The position numbers and the translations under genes were made by a program. A DNA stretch of 64,000 nt, taken from positions 1-64,000 of the forward strand of contig NZ_JMPJ01000069.1 of NCBI RefSeq assembly GCF_000735345.1. Direction: 5' to 3'. Source of the DNA: Ewingella americana ATCC 33852 (GTDB lineage: Bacteria; Pseudomonadota; Gammaproteobacteria; Enterobacterales; Enterobacteriaceae). A model generated the notes under the pieces. That model had not been told where the DNA came from and searched no databases. It worked only from the letters and a program-made list of their open reading frames with translations. Below, piece by piece: positions 55,440-64,000 of the stretch (the first letter of the stretch is position 1; each line of letters begins with the position of its first letter).

Positions 55440-57272
55440 GTGTCTACGGCGGCAGTGATAAACAAAGAAGAGCTGGCACAGCAGGTATTACGCGATACCT
55501 TCGGTTATCAGCAATTCCGACCGGGTCAGCAGACCATCATCAATGCGGCTATCTCCGGACGAGACTGTCTGGTCGTGATGCCCACGGGTGGCGGTAAGTC
55601 ACTGTGCTATCAAATCCCCGCGCTGGTGATGGACGGCCTGACGCTGGTGGTCTCTCCGCTCATCTCGCTGATGAAGGATCAGGTCGACCAATTGATGGCC
55701 GCCGGGGTAGAAGCCGGTTGCCTGAACTCGACGCAAACCCGCGAACAGCAGATGGAAGTGATGACCGGCTGCCGCACGGGCCGCATCAAAATGCTCTATA
55801 TCGCCCCAGAGCGCCTAATGATGGGCGACTTTATGGAACAGCTCCAGCAGTGGAATCCGGCGATGCTCGCCGTGGACGAAGCACACTGTATCTCCCAATG
55901 GGGGCACGATTTCCGCCCGGAATATCGCGCGCTAGGCCAGCTTAAGCTGCGTTACCCGCAATTGCCGGTGATTGCGTTGACCGCCACCGCCGACGAAGCC
56001 ACCCGCAGCGACATCGCGCGCCTGCTGGAACTCAACGACCCACTGATTCAGGTCAGCAGCTTCGACCGCCCAAATATTCGCTACACCTTGGTGGAGAAGT
56101 TTAAGCCGCTCGACCAGCTGCTGCGCTTCGTGCAAGACCAGCGCGGCAAAAGCGGCATTATTTACTGCAATAGCCGGGCGAAAGTCGAAGACACCGCCGC
56201 CCGCCTGCAAAGCCGTGGCTTGAGCGTCGGGGCCTATCACGCCGGTTTGGACAACGAAACCCGTGGCAATGTGCAGGAAGCCTTCCAGCGCGATGATTTG
56301 CAAATCGTGGTGGCGACCGTGGCCTTCGGCATGGGGATCAACAAACCCAACGTGCGTTTCGTGGTCCATTTCGACATCCCGCGCAATATCGAATCCTATT
56401 ATCAAGAAACCGGCCGCGCAGGGCGTGATGGCCTGCCCGCAGAAGCCGTTTTACTCTATGACCCGGCCGACATGGCTTGGCTGCGCCGCTGCTTGGATGA
56501 AAAGCCAGCCGGGCCGCAGCAAGATGTCGAGCGCCATAAACTCAATGCGATGAATGCTTTCGCCGAAGCCCAGACCTGTCGGCGCTTGGTGCTACTCAAC
56601 TATTTTGGTGAAGGCAAGCAGAACGCCTGCGGCAACTGCGATGTCTGCCTTGACCCGCCAAAACGCTATGACGGCCTGCTGGACGCGCAGAAGGCGCTGT
56701 CAGTGGTGGCGCGCGTCGGCCAACGTTTTGGCTTGGGCTATGTGGTTGAAGTGCTGCGCGGCGCGAATAACCAACGAATTCGCGAGTATGGTCATGACAA
56801 GCTGACGGTTTACGGCATCGGCAAAGAACAGAGCAACGAGCACTGGACCAGCGTGCTGCGCCAGCTGATCCACCTCGGCATGATCATGCAGAACATCGCC
56901 ATGCACTCCGCCCTGCAACTGACCGAGGCCGCACGCCCGGTGCTGCGTGGGGAAATTCCTCTGCAACTGGCGGTGCCGCGAATTCAGACGCTGAAAATTA
57001 AAAGTAGCAGCAGCCAGAAGACCTACGGCGGGAATTACGACCGCAAGCTGTTCGCCAAATTGCGCAAGCTGCGTAAGACCTTGGCCGATGAGAATAACGT
57101 GCCGCCTTACGTGGTATTCAACGACACGACATTGCTGGAGATGGCCGAGCAGCTGCCGGTCAGCCCAAGCGAGCTGCTGGATATCACCGGCGTCGGCCAG
57201 CGCAAACTCGAAAAATTTGGTCGACCTTTTATGGCGATGATTCGCGATCACATTGATAATGGCGACGAGTGA
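55440..57272 (+). CDS. recQ: RecQ, 3'-5' DNA helicase
   Basis: The 610-residue helicase of the RecF pathway starts and resolves recombination intermediates and helps suppress illegitimate recombination. It has Walker A TGGGKS (49-54), DEAH box [19 protein letters not shown], motif [12 protein letters not shown], the RQC zinc site ([20 protein letters not shown] followed by CDVC) and a C-terminal HRDC domain ([20 protein letters not shown]). The start is GTG with GGGGA upstream; the product [17 protein letters not shown] matches family length. Confidence 0.96.
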   Translation: MSTAAVINKEELAQQVLRDTFGYQQFRPGQQTIINAAISGRDCLVVMPTGGGKSLCYQIPALVMDGLTLVVSPLISLMKDQVDQLMAAGVEAGCLNSTQTREQQMEVMTGCRTGRIKMLYIAPERLMMGDFMEQLQQWNPAMLAVDEAHCISQWGHDFRPEYRALGQLKLRYPQLPVIALTATADEATRSDIARLLELNDPLIQVSSFDRPNIRYTLVEKFKPLDQLLRFVQDQRGKSGIIYCNSRAKVEDTAARLQSRGLSVGAYHAGLDNETRGNVQEAFQRDDLQIVVATVAFGMGINKPNVRFVVHFDIPRNIESYYQETGRAGRDGLPAEAVLLYDPADMAWLRRCLDEKPAGPQQDVERHKLNAMNAFAEAQTCRRLVLLNYFGEGKQNACGNCDVCLDPPKRYDGLLDAQKALSVVARVGQRFGLGYVVEVLRGANNQRIREYGHDKLTVYGIGKEQSNEHWTSVLRQLIHLGMIMQNIAMHSALQLTEAARPVLRGEIPLQLAVPRIQTLKIKSSSSQKTYGGNYDRKLFAKLRKLRKTLADENNVPPYVVFNDTTLLEMAEQLPVSPSELLDITGVGQRKLEKFGRPFMAMIRDHIDNGDE

Positions 57273-57309
57273 TCTGGGTTCTTTCTTTTTTCCACACTGA
57301 GTACGAGCT

Positions 57310-57939
57310 ATGTTAATTCTGTTTTTGACCGTGGCGATGGTGCATCTGATTGCGTTGATGAGCCCAGGACCTGACTTCTTCTTCGTTTCCCAAACTGCCG
57401 CCAGCCGTTCTCGCAAAGAGGCGATGATGGGCGTGGTGGGGATTTCACTGGGTATCGTGGTGTGGGCCGGCGTGGCCTTGATGGGCCTGCATCTGATTTT
57501 GCAGAAAATGGCCTGGCTGCATGACGTCATCACCATCGGCGGCGGCATTTACCTGTGCTGGATGGGCTGGCAGCTGCTGAAGTCTGCTCGCGCCAAGAAG
57601 CAGGCTGGCGTGGAAGCTGAAGCTGAAAAGCCGGTGCAGCTTCCCGCGCGTGGCCGCACCTTTATGCGCGGTTTCCTGACCAACCTGTCTAACCCGAAAG
57701 CCGTGATTTACTTCGGCAGCGTGTTCTCGCTGTTTGTGGGTGATGACGTGGGAAGTGGCGAGCGCTGGGGGCTGTTTATCCTGATCATCGCCGAGACCTT
57801 TGCTTGGTTCTCGGTGGTGGCGATGGTGTTTGCCATGCCGGTGATGCGCCGTGGGTATCAGCGTTTAGCGAAATGGATTGATGGCGTGGCGGGCGTGTTG
57901 TTTACCGGTTTCGGCATCCACCTGATTATTTCTCGATAA
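57310..57939 (+). CDS. rhtC: RhtC, threonine efflux protein
   Basis: This 209-residue inner-membrane exporter of the LysE/RhtB superfamily has about six hydrophobic segments and the hallmark LMSPGPDFFFVSQTA near the N-terminus, then FLTNLSNPKAVIYFGS. In E. coli RhtC exports threonine. It follows recQ on the same strand by 37 bp and is convergent with rhtB, as in E. coli. Confidence 0.93.
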   Translation: MLILFLTVAMVHLIALMSPGPDFFFVSQTAASRSRKEAMMGVVGISLGIVVWAGVALMGLHLILQKMAWLHDVITIGGGIYLCWMGWQLLKSARAKKQAGVEAEAEKPVQLPARGRTFMRGFLTNLSNPKAVIYFGSVFSLFVGDDVGSGERWGLFILIIAETFAWFSVVAMVFAMPVMRRGYQRLAKWIDGVAGVLFTGFGIHLIISR

Positions 57940-57953
57940 GATTTCATCTTGCC

Positions 57954-57983
57954 TGCGCGCAGCCAACGGACTGCGCGCATTTT
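57954..57983. terminator. terminator between rhtC and rhtB
   Basis: The stem TGCGCGCAG/CTGCGCGCA with loop CCAACGGA is followed by TTTT on the plus strand. The minus strand lacks a T tract, so it mainly serves rhtC. Confidence 0.7.
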
Positions 57984-58002
57984 GCCTAAGACGTTGTGCT
58001 AA

Positions 58003-58623
58003 CTAGGCTTTTCTGGCGCTCGCCAACAACACCGCGACTAAGATAAACAGCGAACCGAAGATACGGTTGAGCAATTTCATCTGTTTGGCAGACTTAATCC
58101 AGCCCGAGATATGGGTTGCGAGCATGGCGTAGCCGCTCATGACGATGATATCCACCACAATGGTTGTCACGCCCAGCACCATATACTGACCCGCCTGTGG
58201 CGCTTCTGGCAGGATGAACTGCGGGAAGAGCGCGGCAAGAAACACGATGCTTTTCGGGTTGGTGAGATTCACAAACACCGCCCGTTTGAATAGCCGATTT
58301 GGCGACAGCGTTTTCGCCATGGCATTAAGGTCTACCGCGCCCGCCGCTCGCCATTGGCCGATGCCCAGCCAGATAAGATAGGCCGCGCCGAACCACTTCA
58401 GCACTTCAAAGGCCATGACCGACTGCGAAACCAGCGTGCCCAAGCCGACGCCAACCACCACAATATGGCAGGCCAAGCCGATTTGCTGACCGGCAATCGA
58501 GAACACTGAGCCGCGATAGCCGTGACTAATGCCGGTACTCATGGTGTTTATCGCACCCGCGCCGGGGGAAAGACTGAGAATGATTGTGGTAAGAAGATAG
58601 GTTAACCACCAGTGCAACGTCAT
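58003..58623 (-). CDS. rhtB: RhtB, homoserine/homoserine lactone efflux protein
   Basis: The 206-residue LysE/RhtB-family exporter has [20 protein letters not shown] near the start and [21 protein letters not shown]. coli RhtB exports homoserine, homoserine lactone and threonine. The ATG at 58623 is chosen because GGGAG lies seven bases upstream and gives the family length; the frame continues to 58659 without support. It is convergent with rhtC and divergent from pldB. Confidence 0.93.
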   Translation of the reverse strand: MTLHWWLTYLLTTIILSLSPGAGAINTMSTGISHGYRGSVFSIAGQQIGLACHIVVVGVGLGTLVSQSVMAFEVLKWFGAAYLIWLGIGQWRAAGAVDLNAMAKTLSPNRLFKRAVFVNLTNPKSIVFLAALFPQFILPEAPQAGQYMVLGVTTIVVDIIVMSGYAMLATHISGWIKSAKQMKLLNRIFGSLFILVAVLLASARKA

Positions 58624-58728
58624 CGAGCGACTCCCTGAAAAGACCATTGTATGGCACAATACGCTATTGTCTAAAAACGGACAATTAACTTAATTCACCT
58701 TCCGGTAACGGGGTTCTGGAACCATTTC

Positions 58729-59718
58729 ATGGCATCGAATTTTGCAAAGTGGTTAACGCGAGAGAAGGAATTTTCTGCCTTTGCTACGGGTCCGTTGCTT
58801 GATTTCTGGCGCGAGCGCCAAGAGGGTGAATTTGCGGGCGTGGACGACGTGCCTATCCACTATGTTCGCTTCAGCGCCATAGGTAATGACAACATCATTT
58901 TGGTGTCACCGGGCCGTATTGAAAGCTATGTAAAGTACCCCGAGCTGGCCTATGACCTGTTCCAATGCGGCTTCGACGTGATTATTGTCGACCACCGCGG
59001 GCAGGGGCGATCCGGGCGAATGCTGGATGACCGCCATCGCGGGCACGTGCAGCATTTCGATGATTATATTGAAGATTTGCACCAGCTTTACCAGCGTGAA
59101 ATCGCGCCGCGCGACTACACCAAGAAGTACATTTTGGCCCACTCGATGGGGGGCGCGATTGCCGCGCTGTTCCTCGCCAAGTATCCGCAAACCTTTGACG
59201 CCGCCGCGCTCTGCGCGCCGATGACCGGCATTTATCTGCCGATACCGGGCTGGATATCTCGCCGCATCCTCAACTGGGCGGAGCGCCGACCGCTGCGCCG
59301 TGACGGCTATGCGATGGGCACCGGCCACTGGCGGCCGCTGCCGTTTGTGGTTAATCGCTTAACTCACAGCCGCGAACGCTATCGCCGTAATCTGCGTTTT
59401 TACGCCGACTACCCCGAGCTTCAGGTGGGCGGGCCAACTTATCACTGGGTGAAGGAAGGTATCAAGGCGGGAATGCATATTCTGCAACAAGCCGAAAATA
59501 TCACCACACCCCTGCTATTATTACAGGCAAGCGAAGACCGGGTTGTGGATAACCGGTCGCATCTTGCTTTTTGTCAGGCAATGGCCGTTGCGGGGCACCC
59601 TTGTGAAGGGGATGAACCCTTGGTCATTGAAGGCGCGCGCCACGAGATCCTGTTTGAACGGGACGACCTGCGGGCAAAGGCGCTCGATGCCATTATGCGC
59701 TTTTATGCGCGGCATTAA
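58729..59718 (+). CDS. pldB: lysophospholipase L2
   Basis: The 329-residue alpha/beta-hydrolase removes the remaining acyl chain from lysophospholipids at the inner membrane. The nucleophile elbow is AHSMGGA, preceded by IIVDHRGQGRSGR and followed by THSRERYRRNLRFYADYPEL; the catalytic His is probably in GARHEILFE. It is shorter than E. coli PldB (340) at the C-terminus. Directly upstream of yigL, as in E. coli. Confidence 0.94.
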   Translation: MASNFAKWLTREKEFSAFATGPLLDFWRERQEGEFAGVDDVPIHYVRFSAIGNDNIILVSPGRIESYVKYPELAYDLFQCGFDVIIVDHRGQGRSGRMLDDRHRGHVQHFDDYIEDLHQLYQREIAPRDYTKKYILAHSMGGAIAALFLAKYPQTFDAAALCAPMTGIYLPIPGWISRRILNWAERRPLRRDGYAMGTGHWRPLPFVVNRLTHSRERYRRNLRFYADYPELQVGGPTYHWVKEGIKAGMHILQQAENITTPLLLLQASEDRVVDNRSHLAFCQAMAVAGHPCEGDEPLVIEGARHEILFERDDLRAKALDAIMRFYARH

Positions 59719-59769
59719 CTCGCGGCGGACTGCCGCGCCCAACTCCATCTGAGGTTAGAATTTACCGTT

Positions 59770-60579
59770 ATGTATCATGTTGTTGCTTCCGATTTAGATG
59801 GCACACTGCTGTCACCCGACCACACACTGAGCCCGTACGCCAAAGAGACGCTGAAGATGTTAACCCAGCGCGGCGTGCATTTCGTCTTTGCCACTGGCCG
59901 TCACCATATCGACGTGGCGCAAATCCGCGACAACCTTGAGATCAGCGCCTACATGATCACCTCTAACGGTGCGCGGGTGCATAACACCGAAGGCGAGCTG
60001 ATCTTCTCGCACAATCTGGACGAAGACATCGCCGGTGACCTGTTTGGCATCGTTCATGACAATCCAAATATCCTGACCAACGTGTATCGCAACGATGAGT
60101 GGTTTATGAATCACGATCGCGACGATCAGGATCAGTTCTTCCGCGAGTCGGTCTTCAAATACAAGCTGTATCAGCCGGGCCTGCTGGAGACTGACGGCAT
60201 CTGCAAAGTCTATTTCACCTGCGACAGTCATGAAGAGTTACTGCCGTTGGAAGAGGCGATCAATGCTCGCTGGGGCGACCGCGTGAACGTCAGCTTCTCG
60301 CTGCCGACTTGTCTGGAAGTGATGGCGGGAGGCGTCTCTAAGGGCCACGCGCTGGAGCAGGTTTCTAAGCTGATGGGGTATTCGCTGCAAGACTGTATCG
60401 CCTTTGGCGATGGCTTGAATGACTTGGAAATGCTGACCATGTCCGGCAAAGGTTGCCTGATGAGTGGTTCGCTGCCGCGCCTGAAAGCCGCCATGCCGGA
60501 TGCTGAAATCATTGGCTCCAACGCCGATGACGCCGTGCCGCACTATCTGCGCAAAATGTATCTGTCCGAACCAGCGTAA
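59770..60579 (+). CDS. yigL: YigL, HAD-family (Cof-type) sugar/PLP phosphatase
   Basis: This 269-residue HAD phosphatase of the Cof/IIB cap type has motif I SDLDGTLLS (nucleophile Asp8), motif III around KGHALEQV and motif IV IAFGDGLNDLEML. In E. coli YigL dephosphorylates pyridoxal phosphate and sugar phosphates and is upregulated by the sRNA SgrS to relieve sugar-phosphate stress. It lies 51 bp after pldB and ends at a strong bidirectional terminator. Confidence 0.93.
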   Translation: MYHVVASDLDGTLLSPDHTLSPYAKETLKMLTQRGVHFVFATGRHHIDVAQIRDNLEISAYMITSNGARVHNTEGELIFSHNLDEDIAGDLFGIVHDNPNILTNVYRNDEWFMNHDRDDQDQFFRESVFKYKLYQPGLLETDGICKVYFTCDSHEELLPLEEAINARWGDRVNVSFSLPTCLEVMAGGVSKGHALEQVSKLMGYSLQDCIAFGDGLNDLEMLTMSGKGCLMSGSLPRLKAAMPDAEIIGSNADDAVPHYLRKMYLSEPA

Positions 60580-60600
60580 ATTCGGTTCTGCGAAAGCAAA

Positions 60601-60636
60601 AAAAAGCGGGCAGGGTGAAAACCTTGCCCGCTTTTT
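60601..60636. terminator. bidirectional terminator between yigL and glpQ
   Basis: A 15-bp stem (AAAAAGCGGGCAGGG/CCTTGCCCGCTTTTT, one G-T pair) is flanked by A residues on one side and T residues on the other, so it can end yigL (plus) and glpTQ (minus). Confidence 0.9.
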
Positions 60637-60645
60637 AATGGCGTT

Positions 60646-61728
60646 TTACTGCTGTGGCTGAGTCTGCTGGTGTTCTAAATAACTCACCGCTTTGTCCGGG
60701 AAGTCAGTGAACAGGCCGTCGACGTGGGCTTGCTGATAAAGGATCTTATACAGCGAGTCGACGTTTTTGGCGTACTTTGGCAGATCATCGGCGCGAACGG
60801 TAAACGGATGCACCACCATGTTGCTGGCGTGCGCTTCCGCCGTCATTGGCGTCAGCTTCACGTTGTCCGGCGTGGAGTCGGTTTCCACCAGCATGTGGTA
60901 GTCAGGCCCGATACCGTCGGCGTACTCGGCAATCTTCTTCATCGCGCCCGGCTTGAACATCCAATCGTAATTGTAGTTCACCCACTTGCCGTCTTTCTGC
61001 TCCTGCGTCTCATCCCACTTGGTGTAGGCGATCAGCTGAACCAGCTTCAGGTCCATGCCCATTTTCGGCTCAAGCTCATTCTTAATGCGTTTCAGCTCGT
61101 TCGGGTCGAAGCATTGCAGATAGACATTGCTGCTTTTGCTGGTGTAGCCGTACTGTTTGAGCACTTCAAGCACCTTGGCGGAGATGTCCTTACCTTCCTG
61201 ACGGTGGAACCACGGCGCTTTGATCTCGGTGTAAATCCCGACGTTTTTGCCGGTTGAATGGTTCAGACCCTGAACGAATTCAATCTCTTCCTGGAAGGTG
61301 TGGACGCGGAAATCAGACTTGCCCATCGGGAAACGCCCCGGATAGGTTTGCACCTGCTTGCCGTCTTTAATATCAAAGCCTTCGGTGAATTTCAGCGATT
61401 TGATTTCCGCCAGCGTGAAGTCGATGGCGTAGTAGCGGCCATCTTTACGCGCCCGGTTCGGGAAGCGCTGGGCGACATCAGTGACGCGATCCAAATAGTG
61501 GTCATGTAAGACGACCAGCTGGTCGTCTTTAGTCATTACCAAGTCCTGCTCAAGGAAGTTAGCGCCCTGTGCGTAAGCCATGGCTTTCGCTGGCAGGGTA
61601 TGTTCCGGCAGATAGCCGCTGGCACCGCGATGCGCGATAACAATCGGCTCGGCCGCGCTGGCGTAACAAGACGTGGCAATCAAACTCGCCAACAGGGTGC
61701 CTTTTACTATCTTAGTTAAACGGTTCAT
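60646..61728 (-). CDS. glpQ: GlpQ, periplasmic glycerophosphodiester phosphodiesterase
   Basis: This 360-residue precursor has a Sec signal peptide (about 26 residues, cut at SAA-EP). The mature enzyme hydrolyses deacylated phospholipids to glycerol 3-phosphate and alcohol. Catalytic and Ca-binding residues of the GDPD family are seen in IAHRGASGYLPEHT (His33), FLEQDLV (Glu60, Asp62) and LHDHYLD (His75). Its ribosome binding site GGAGC lies inside the end of glpT, so the two are cotranscribed and coupled. Confidence 0.96.
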   Translation of the reverse strand: MNRLTKIVKGTLLASLIATSCYASAAEPIVIAHRGASGYLPEHTLPAKAMAYAQGANFLEQDLVMTKDDQLVVLHDHYLDRVTDVAQRFPNRARKDGRYYAIDFTLAEIKSLKFTEGFDIKDGKQVQTYPGRFPMGKSDFRVHTFQEEIEFVQGLNHSTGKNVGIYTEIKAPWFHRQEGKDISAKVLEVLKQYGYTSKSSNVYLQCFDPNELKRIKNELEPKMGMDLKLVQLIAYTKWDETQEQKDGKWVNYNYDWMFKPGAMKKIAEYADGIGPDYHMLVETDSTPDNVKLTPMTAEAHASNMVVHPFTVRADDLPKYAKNVDSLYKILYQQAHVDGLFTDFPDKAVSYLEHQQTQPQQ

Positions 61729-61731
61729 CCG

Positions 61732-63084
61732 TTATGCTCCTTTTGCTAGGTTTGCTTTGTGTTTGTTCTCGCTCAACATAGTCATAATCAACAGGATAAC
61801 CGCCAGCACGCAGCCGCCAATCATCACCATAAAGCCGCCATCCCAGCCGAAGTAGTCAACGGTATAGCCAACAATCGCGCTCGCCGCCACTGAACCTCCC
61901 AGATAACCGAACAGGCCGGTGAAGCCCGCCGCGGTACCCGCCGCTTTCTTCGGAGCCAGTTCCAGCGCGTGCAGACCAATCAACATCACCGGGCCGTAAA
62001 TCAGGAAGCCGATGGTGATCATACAGGCCATGTCGATGCCCGGGTTGCCCACTGGGTTCAGCCAGTACACCACGGTGGCGATAGTCACCAGCACCATGAA
62101 GAACACGCCGGTCGCGCCACGGTTGCCTTTAAACACTTTGTCCGACATCCAGCCGCAAAGCAGGGTGCCCGGAATACCGGCATATTCGTAGAGGAAGTAG
62201 GCCCAAGAGGACTTATCCAGCGCGAAGTGCTTCACCTCTTTCAGATAGGTCGGTGACCAGTCGAGGATGCCGTAGCGCAGCAGGTAAACGAACACGTTGG
62301 CGAGGGCGATGTACCACAGCAGCTTGTTCGGCAAGATGTACTGCATGAAGATCTGCTTGGTGGTCAGCTCTTCCTCGGACTTCTCTTTGTCGTAGTCCGG
62401 CGGATAGTCGTTTTTGTATTCTTCAATCGGCGGCAGGCCGCAGGATTGCGGGGTGTCTCGCATAGTGATGAAAGCGAAAACCGCCAGCGCGATAGCCGCG
62501 AAAGCAGGCATATACAGCGCGGCTTTCCAGTCGTTAAACCACGCCATACCCAGCAGGAACAGCAGCGGAGGGATACCACCACCGACGTTATGCGCGCAGT
62601 TCCACACCGACACAATCTGCCCGCGCTCTTTCTGAGACCACCAGTGAACCATGGTGCGCCCGCACGGCGGCCAGCCCATACCTTGGAACCATCCACAAAG
62701 GAACAGCAGCACAAACATAATGGCGATACTGGAAGTAGCCCAAGGCACGAAGCCCATGAACAGCATCACCGCCGCCGCCAGTATCAGGCCCGCTGGCAGG
62801 AAAACGCGCGGGTTGGAACGGTCAGAAACCGAACCCATGATGAATTTCGAAATACCGTAGGCGATGGAGATACCGGACAGGGCAAAACCGAGGTCACCAC
62901 GGGTGAAACCTTGATCAATCAGATAAGGCATGGCCAGCGCGAAGTTTTTGCGCACCAGATAGTACGCGGCGTAGCCGAAGAAAATCCCCATGAAGATCTG
63001 CCAACGCAGGCGGCGGTAAAGGGGATCAACATGGTCGTCTGCCACGGGAGCCTTATGGGCTGCGGGCTTAAAGATACTGAGCAT
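61732..63084 (-). CDS. glpT: GlpT, glycerol-3-phosphate:phosphate antiporter
   Basis: The 450-residue MFS protein of the organophosphate:Pi antiporter family imports glycerol 3-phosphate (and fosfomycin) in exchange for phosphate. Twelve membrane segments are apparent; Arg45 of the substrate site lies in [11 protein letters not shown], and [19 protein letters not shown] is conserved. The ATG at 63084 is chosen for its GGAGG five bases upstream and family start MLSIFKPA; the extension to 63102 is not supported. It is upstream of glpQ. The glpABC genes that diverge from glpT in E. coli are not here. Confidence 0.96.
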   Translation of the reverse strand: MLSIFKPAAHKAPVADDHVDPLYRRLRWQIFMGIFFGYAAYYLVRKNFALAMPYLIDQGFTRGDLGFALSGISIAYGISKFIMGSVSDRSNPRVFLPAGLILAAAVMLFMGFVPWATSSIAIMFVLLFLCGWFQGMGWPPCGRTMVHWWSQKERGQIVSVWNCAHNVGGGIPPLLFLLGMAWFNDWKAALYMPAFAAIALAVFAFITMRDTPQSCGLPPIEEYKNDYPPDYDKEKSEEELTTKQIFMQYILPNKLLWYIALANVFVYLLRYGILDWSPTYLKEVKHFALDKSSWAYFLYEYAGIPGTLLCGWMSDKVFKGNRGATGVFFMVLVTIATVVYWLNPVGNPGIDMACMITIGFLIYGPVMLIGLHALELAPKKAAGTAAGFTGLFGYLGGSVAASAIVGYTVDYFGWDGGFMVMIGGCVLAVILLIMTMLSENKHKANLAKGA

Positions 63085-63150
63085 AAACGCCTCCAATGGC
63101 ATAGATCAGAGCCACTCTCATGAGCGACTGGCGATAAAACTGAACCTTTC

Positions 63151-63168
63151 ATGTTCTATAACGAACGC
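63151..63168. promoter_or_regulatory. candidate GlpR operator upstream of glpT
   Basis: ATGTTCTATAACGAACGC resembles the GlpR palindrome (ATGTTCG..CGAACAT) with two or three mismatches, and a further half-site TGCGAAC lies at 63189-63195. TGTGATAGATGACAGA (63197-63212) is a weak CRP-like sequence beside it. Both regulators control glpTQ in E. coli. Nothing else was found between 63085 and the dcrB terminator. Confidence 0.45.
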
Positions 63169-63433
63169 CATGCTAGCGATATGCGCGTATGCGAACTGTG
63201 ATAGATGACAGAATTGTTACAGTTTTATGAAACAGGAGGCGGATTTTGCGGGATTGATTAACAATTGGAAATACGTAATAGCCCATTTTAGCCGACGAAG
63301 ATCACATTTCTGGGTTTTAAGCTGCGCAGAAATTCACCGTGGCGCGGTTTTATTCGTTTTTGCGCGAATAAGTCCATAGAGAGGGTAATGTTTTAGTGTG
63401 AGGAGGGGTGACAGGAACTCGGGAGCTGGAAAG

Positions 63434-63460
63434 TAAAAAGCGGGGCAATAAGCCCCGCTC
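63434..63460 (-). terminator. terminator of dcrB
   Basis: On the minus strand AGCGGGGC-TTATT-GCCCCGCT is followed by TTTTTA. It lies 20 nt beyond the dcrB stop codon. Confidence 0.85.
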
Positions 63461-63479
63461 TGGCAATTCTCAATCTGAC

Positions 63480-64000
63480 TTACTGGACTTTCAGCGTATT
63501 GATAATAGCTTCAGCGTCGGTTTGCGCCTGCTGCTGGTTATCGGCTGGCAGAGAGATTTGAATGGTCAGCAGATGGTCGTCTACTTTGCCCAAAATGATG
63601 GAAGAGTAGGCTTGCTGACCTGCTGAAGAGATGATGCTGTCGTACTGCTGCAACGTCTGCCCGTTGACCTGAATCGACTTATTGGTCACCACTTGCAGGT
63701 TGGTATCACGCGCGCGCTGCTGGTCTTGCAGGCGAGTTGCCAGCACTTCCAGCGACTCAGTGGTGTTGTCGCCAAGAATAACAATCACCGCTTTCTGGCC
63801 AGTTTTGTCAGCGTAAACGTGCATATTGTTGGCCTGACTGCCGAGCTTGCCGCTCTGGTCACTCATTCCCTGTGGCAGGGAGAAGGTCACTTTGCCGTCG
63901 AGCAGGCTTACCGGCACCGCCGTGGTGCTGGCAGCCGCCGCAGGCGCGCCCTTGTCGGCAGCGGCTTTATCGCTGGTATTTCCATCGCAAGCCGCAAGAC
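63480..64000 (-). CDS. dcrB: DcrB, lipoprotein (5' end outside the window)
   Basis: About 173 C-terminal codons are visible and the frame runs out at the window edge. The first readable residues are [17 protein letters not shown], in which LAAC is a lipobox, so the gene encodes a lipoprotein whose signal peptide lies just beyond 64000; Asp after the lipidated Cys suggests inner-membrane retention. The remainder ([40 protein letters not shown]) matches E. coli DcrB, a protein needed for entry of phages C1 and C6 and linked to lipoprotein maturation. An apparent GTG start at 63917 is internal. Confidence 0.9.
   Translation of the reverse strand, partial: LAACDGNTSDKAAADKGAPAAAASTTAVPVSLLDGKVTFSLPQGMSDQSGKLGSQANNMHVYADKTGQKAVIVILGDNTTESLEVLATRLQDQQRARDTNLQVVTNKSIQVNGQTLQQYDSIISSAGQQAYSSIILGKVDDHLLTIQISLPADNQQQAQTDAEAIINTLKVQ

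Noticed and set aside
63917-63919. GTG at the apparent start of dcrB.
   Set aside because: The frame continues upstream through a lipobox (LAAC) to the window edge, so this codon is internal.

Overview
The window is a contiguous chromosomal segment of a member of the order Enterobacterales. Almost every gene has a close Escherichia coli counterpart, and the order largely follows the E. coli ilv-rep-rho-wec-hem-cya-uvrD-recQ-pldB arc. The sigma-54 type promoter of the glmZ small RNA gene and the YPAL-like palindromic repeats point toward Yersiniaceae (the Serratia, Rahnella, Ewingella or Yersinia neighbourhood) rather than Escherichia or Salmonella. The genus cannot be fixed from this sequence alone. 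No insertion sequence, prophage or CRISPR array was seen.

Layout: (1) 1-3430: tRNA-Trp, a 9-bp tandem repeat, hdfR, maoP and comM. (2) 3640-14360: an SHS-type MFS transporter gene, then the isoleucine-valine block ilvL-ilvX-ilvG-ilvM-ilvE-ilvD-ilvA with its attenuator and an intact ilvG, then the divergent pair ilvY/ilvC. (3) 14550-22145: ppiC, rep, gppA-rhlB, trxA and rho. (4) 22366-33317: the enterobacterial common antigen (ECA) operon wecA-wzzE-wecBCDE-wzxE-wecF-wzyE-wecG, without rffG and rffH. (5) 33565-36600: thrP, the tRNA operon argX-hisR-leuT-proM, an array that repeats the tRNA-Pro 3' end together with its terminator, and the sRNA gene glmZ with a sigma-54 promoter and two upstream GlrR-type sites. 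(6) 36627-49480: hemCDXY, cyaA with a CRP site, lptM, dapF, yigA, xerC, yigB and LexA-controlled uvrD; cyaY is missing from its usual place. (7) 49495-60640: a long inverted repeat, a WbuC-like cupin gene, corA with a corL leader peptide, an AbrB-like membrane protein gene, rarD, yigI, pldA, recQ, rhtC/rhtB, pldB and yigL. (8) 60646-64000: glpT-glpQ and the 5'-truncated dcrB, where E. coli would have yigM-metR-metE.

How the genes work together: the ilv genes form a complete branched-chain amino acid pathway with attenuation and IlvY control. The wec genes assemble, flip and polymerise ECA, but must draw dTDP-glucose-derived precursors from genes elsewhere. The hem genes make uroporphyrinogen III. 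pldA, pldB, glpQ and glpT together suit phospholipid turnover and glycerophosphate recovery. rep, uvrD, recQ and xerC serve replication restart, repair and chromosome resolution. glmZ should control amino sugar supply through glmS.

The most unusual structure is the array after tRNA-Pro (35561-35954). Its two full units of 162-163 bp and a partial third each restart with the last 19 nt of the tRNA and carry the same terminator plus a chain of small hairpins. It resembles the rtT repeats described at E. coli tyrT. Other points to follow are a 9.7-copy 9-bp repeat, missing cyaY and rffGH, the conserved short ORFs ilvX and corL, and four copies of a palindromic mini-repeat.
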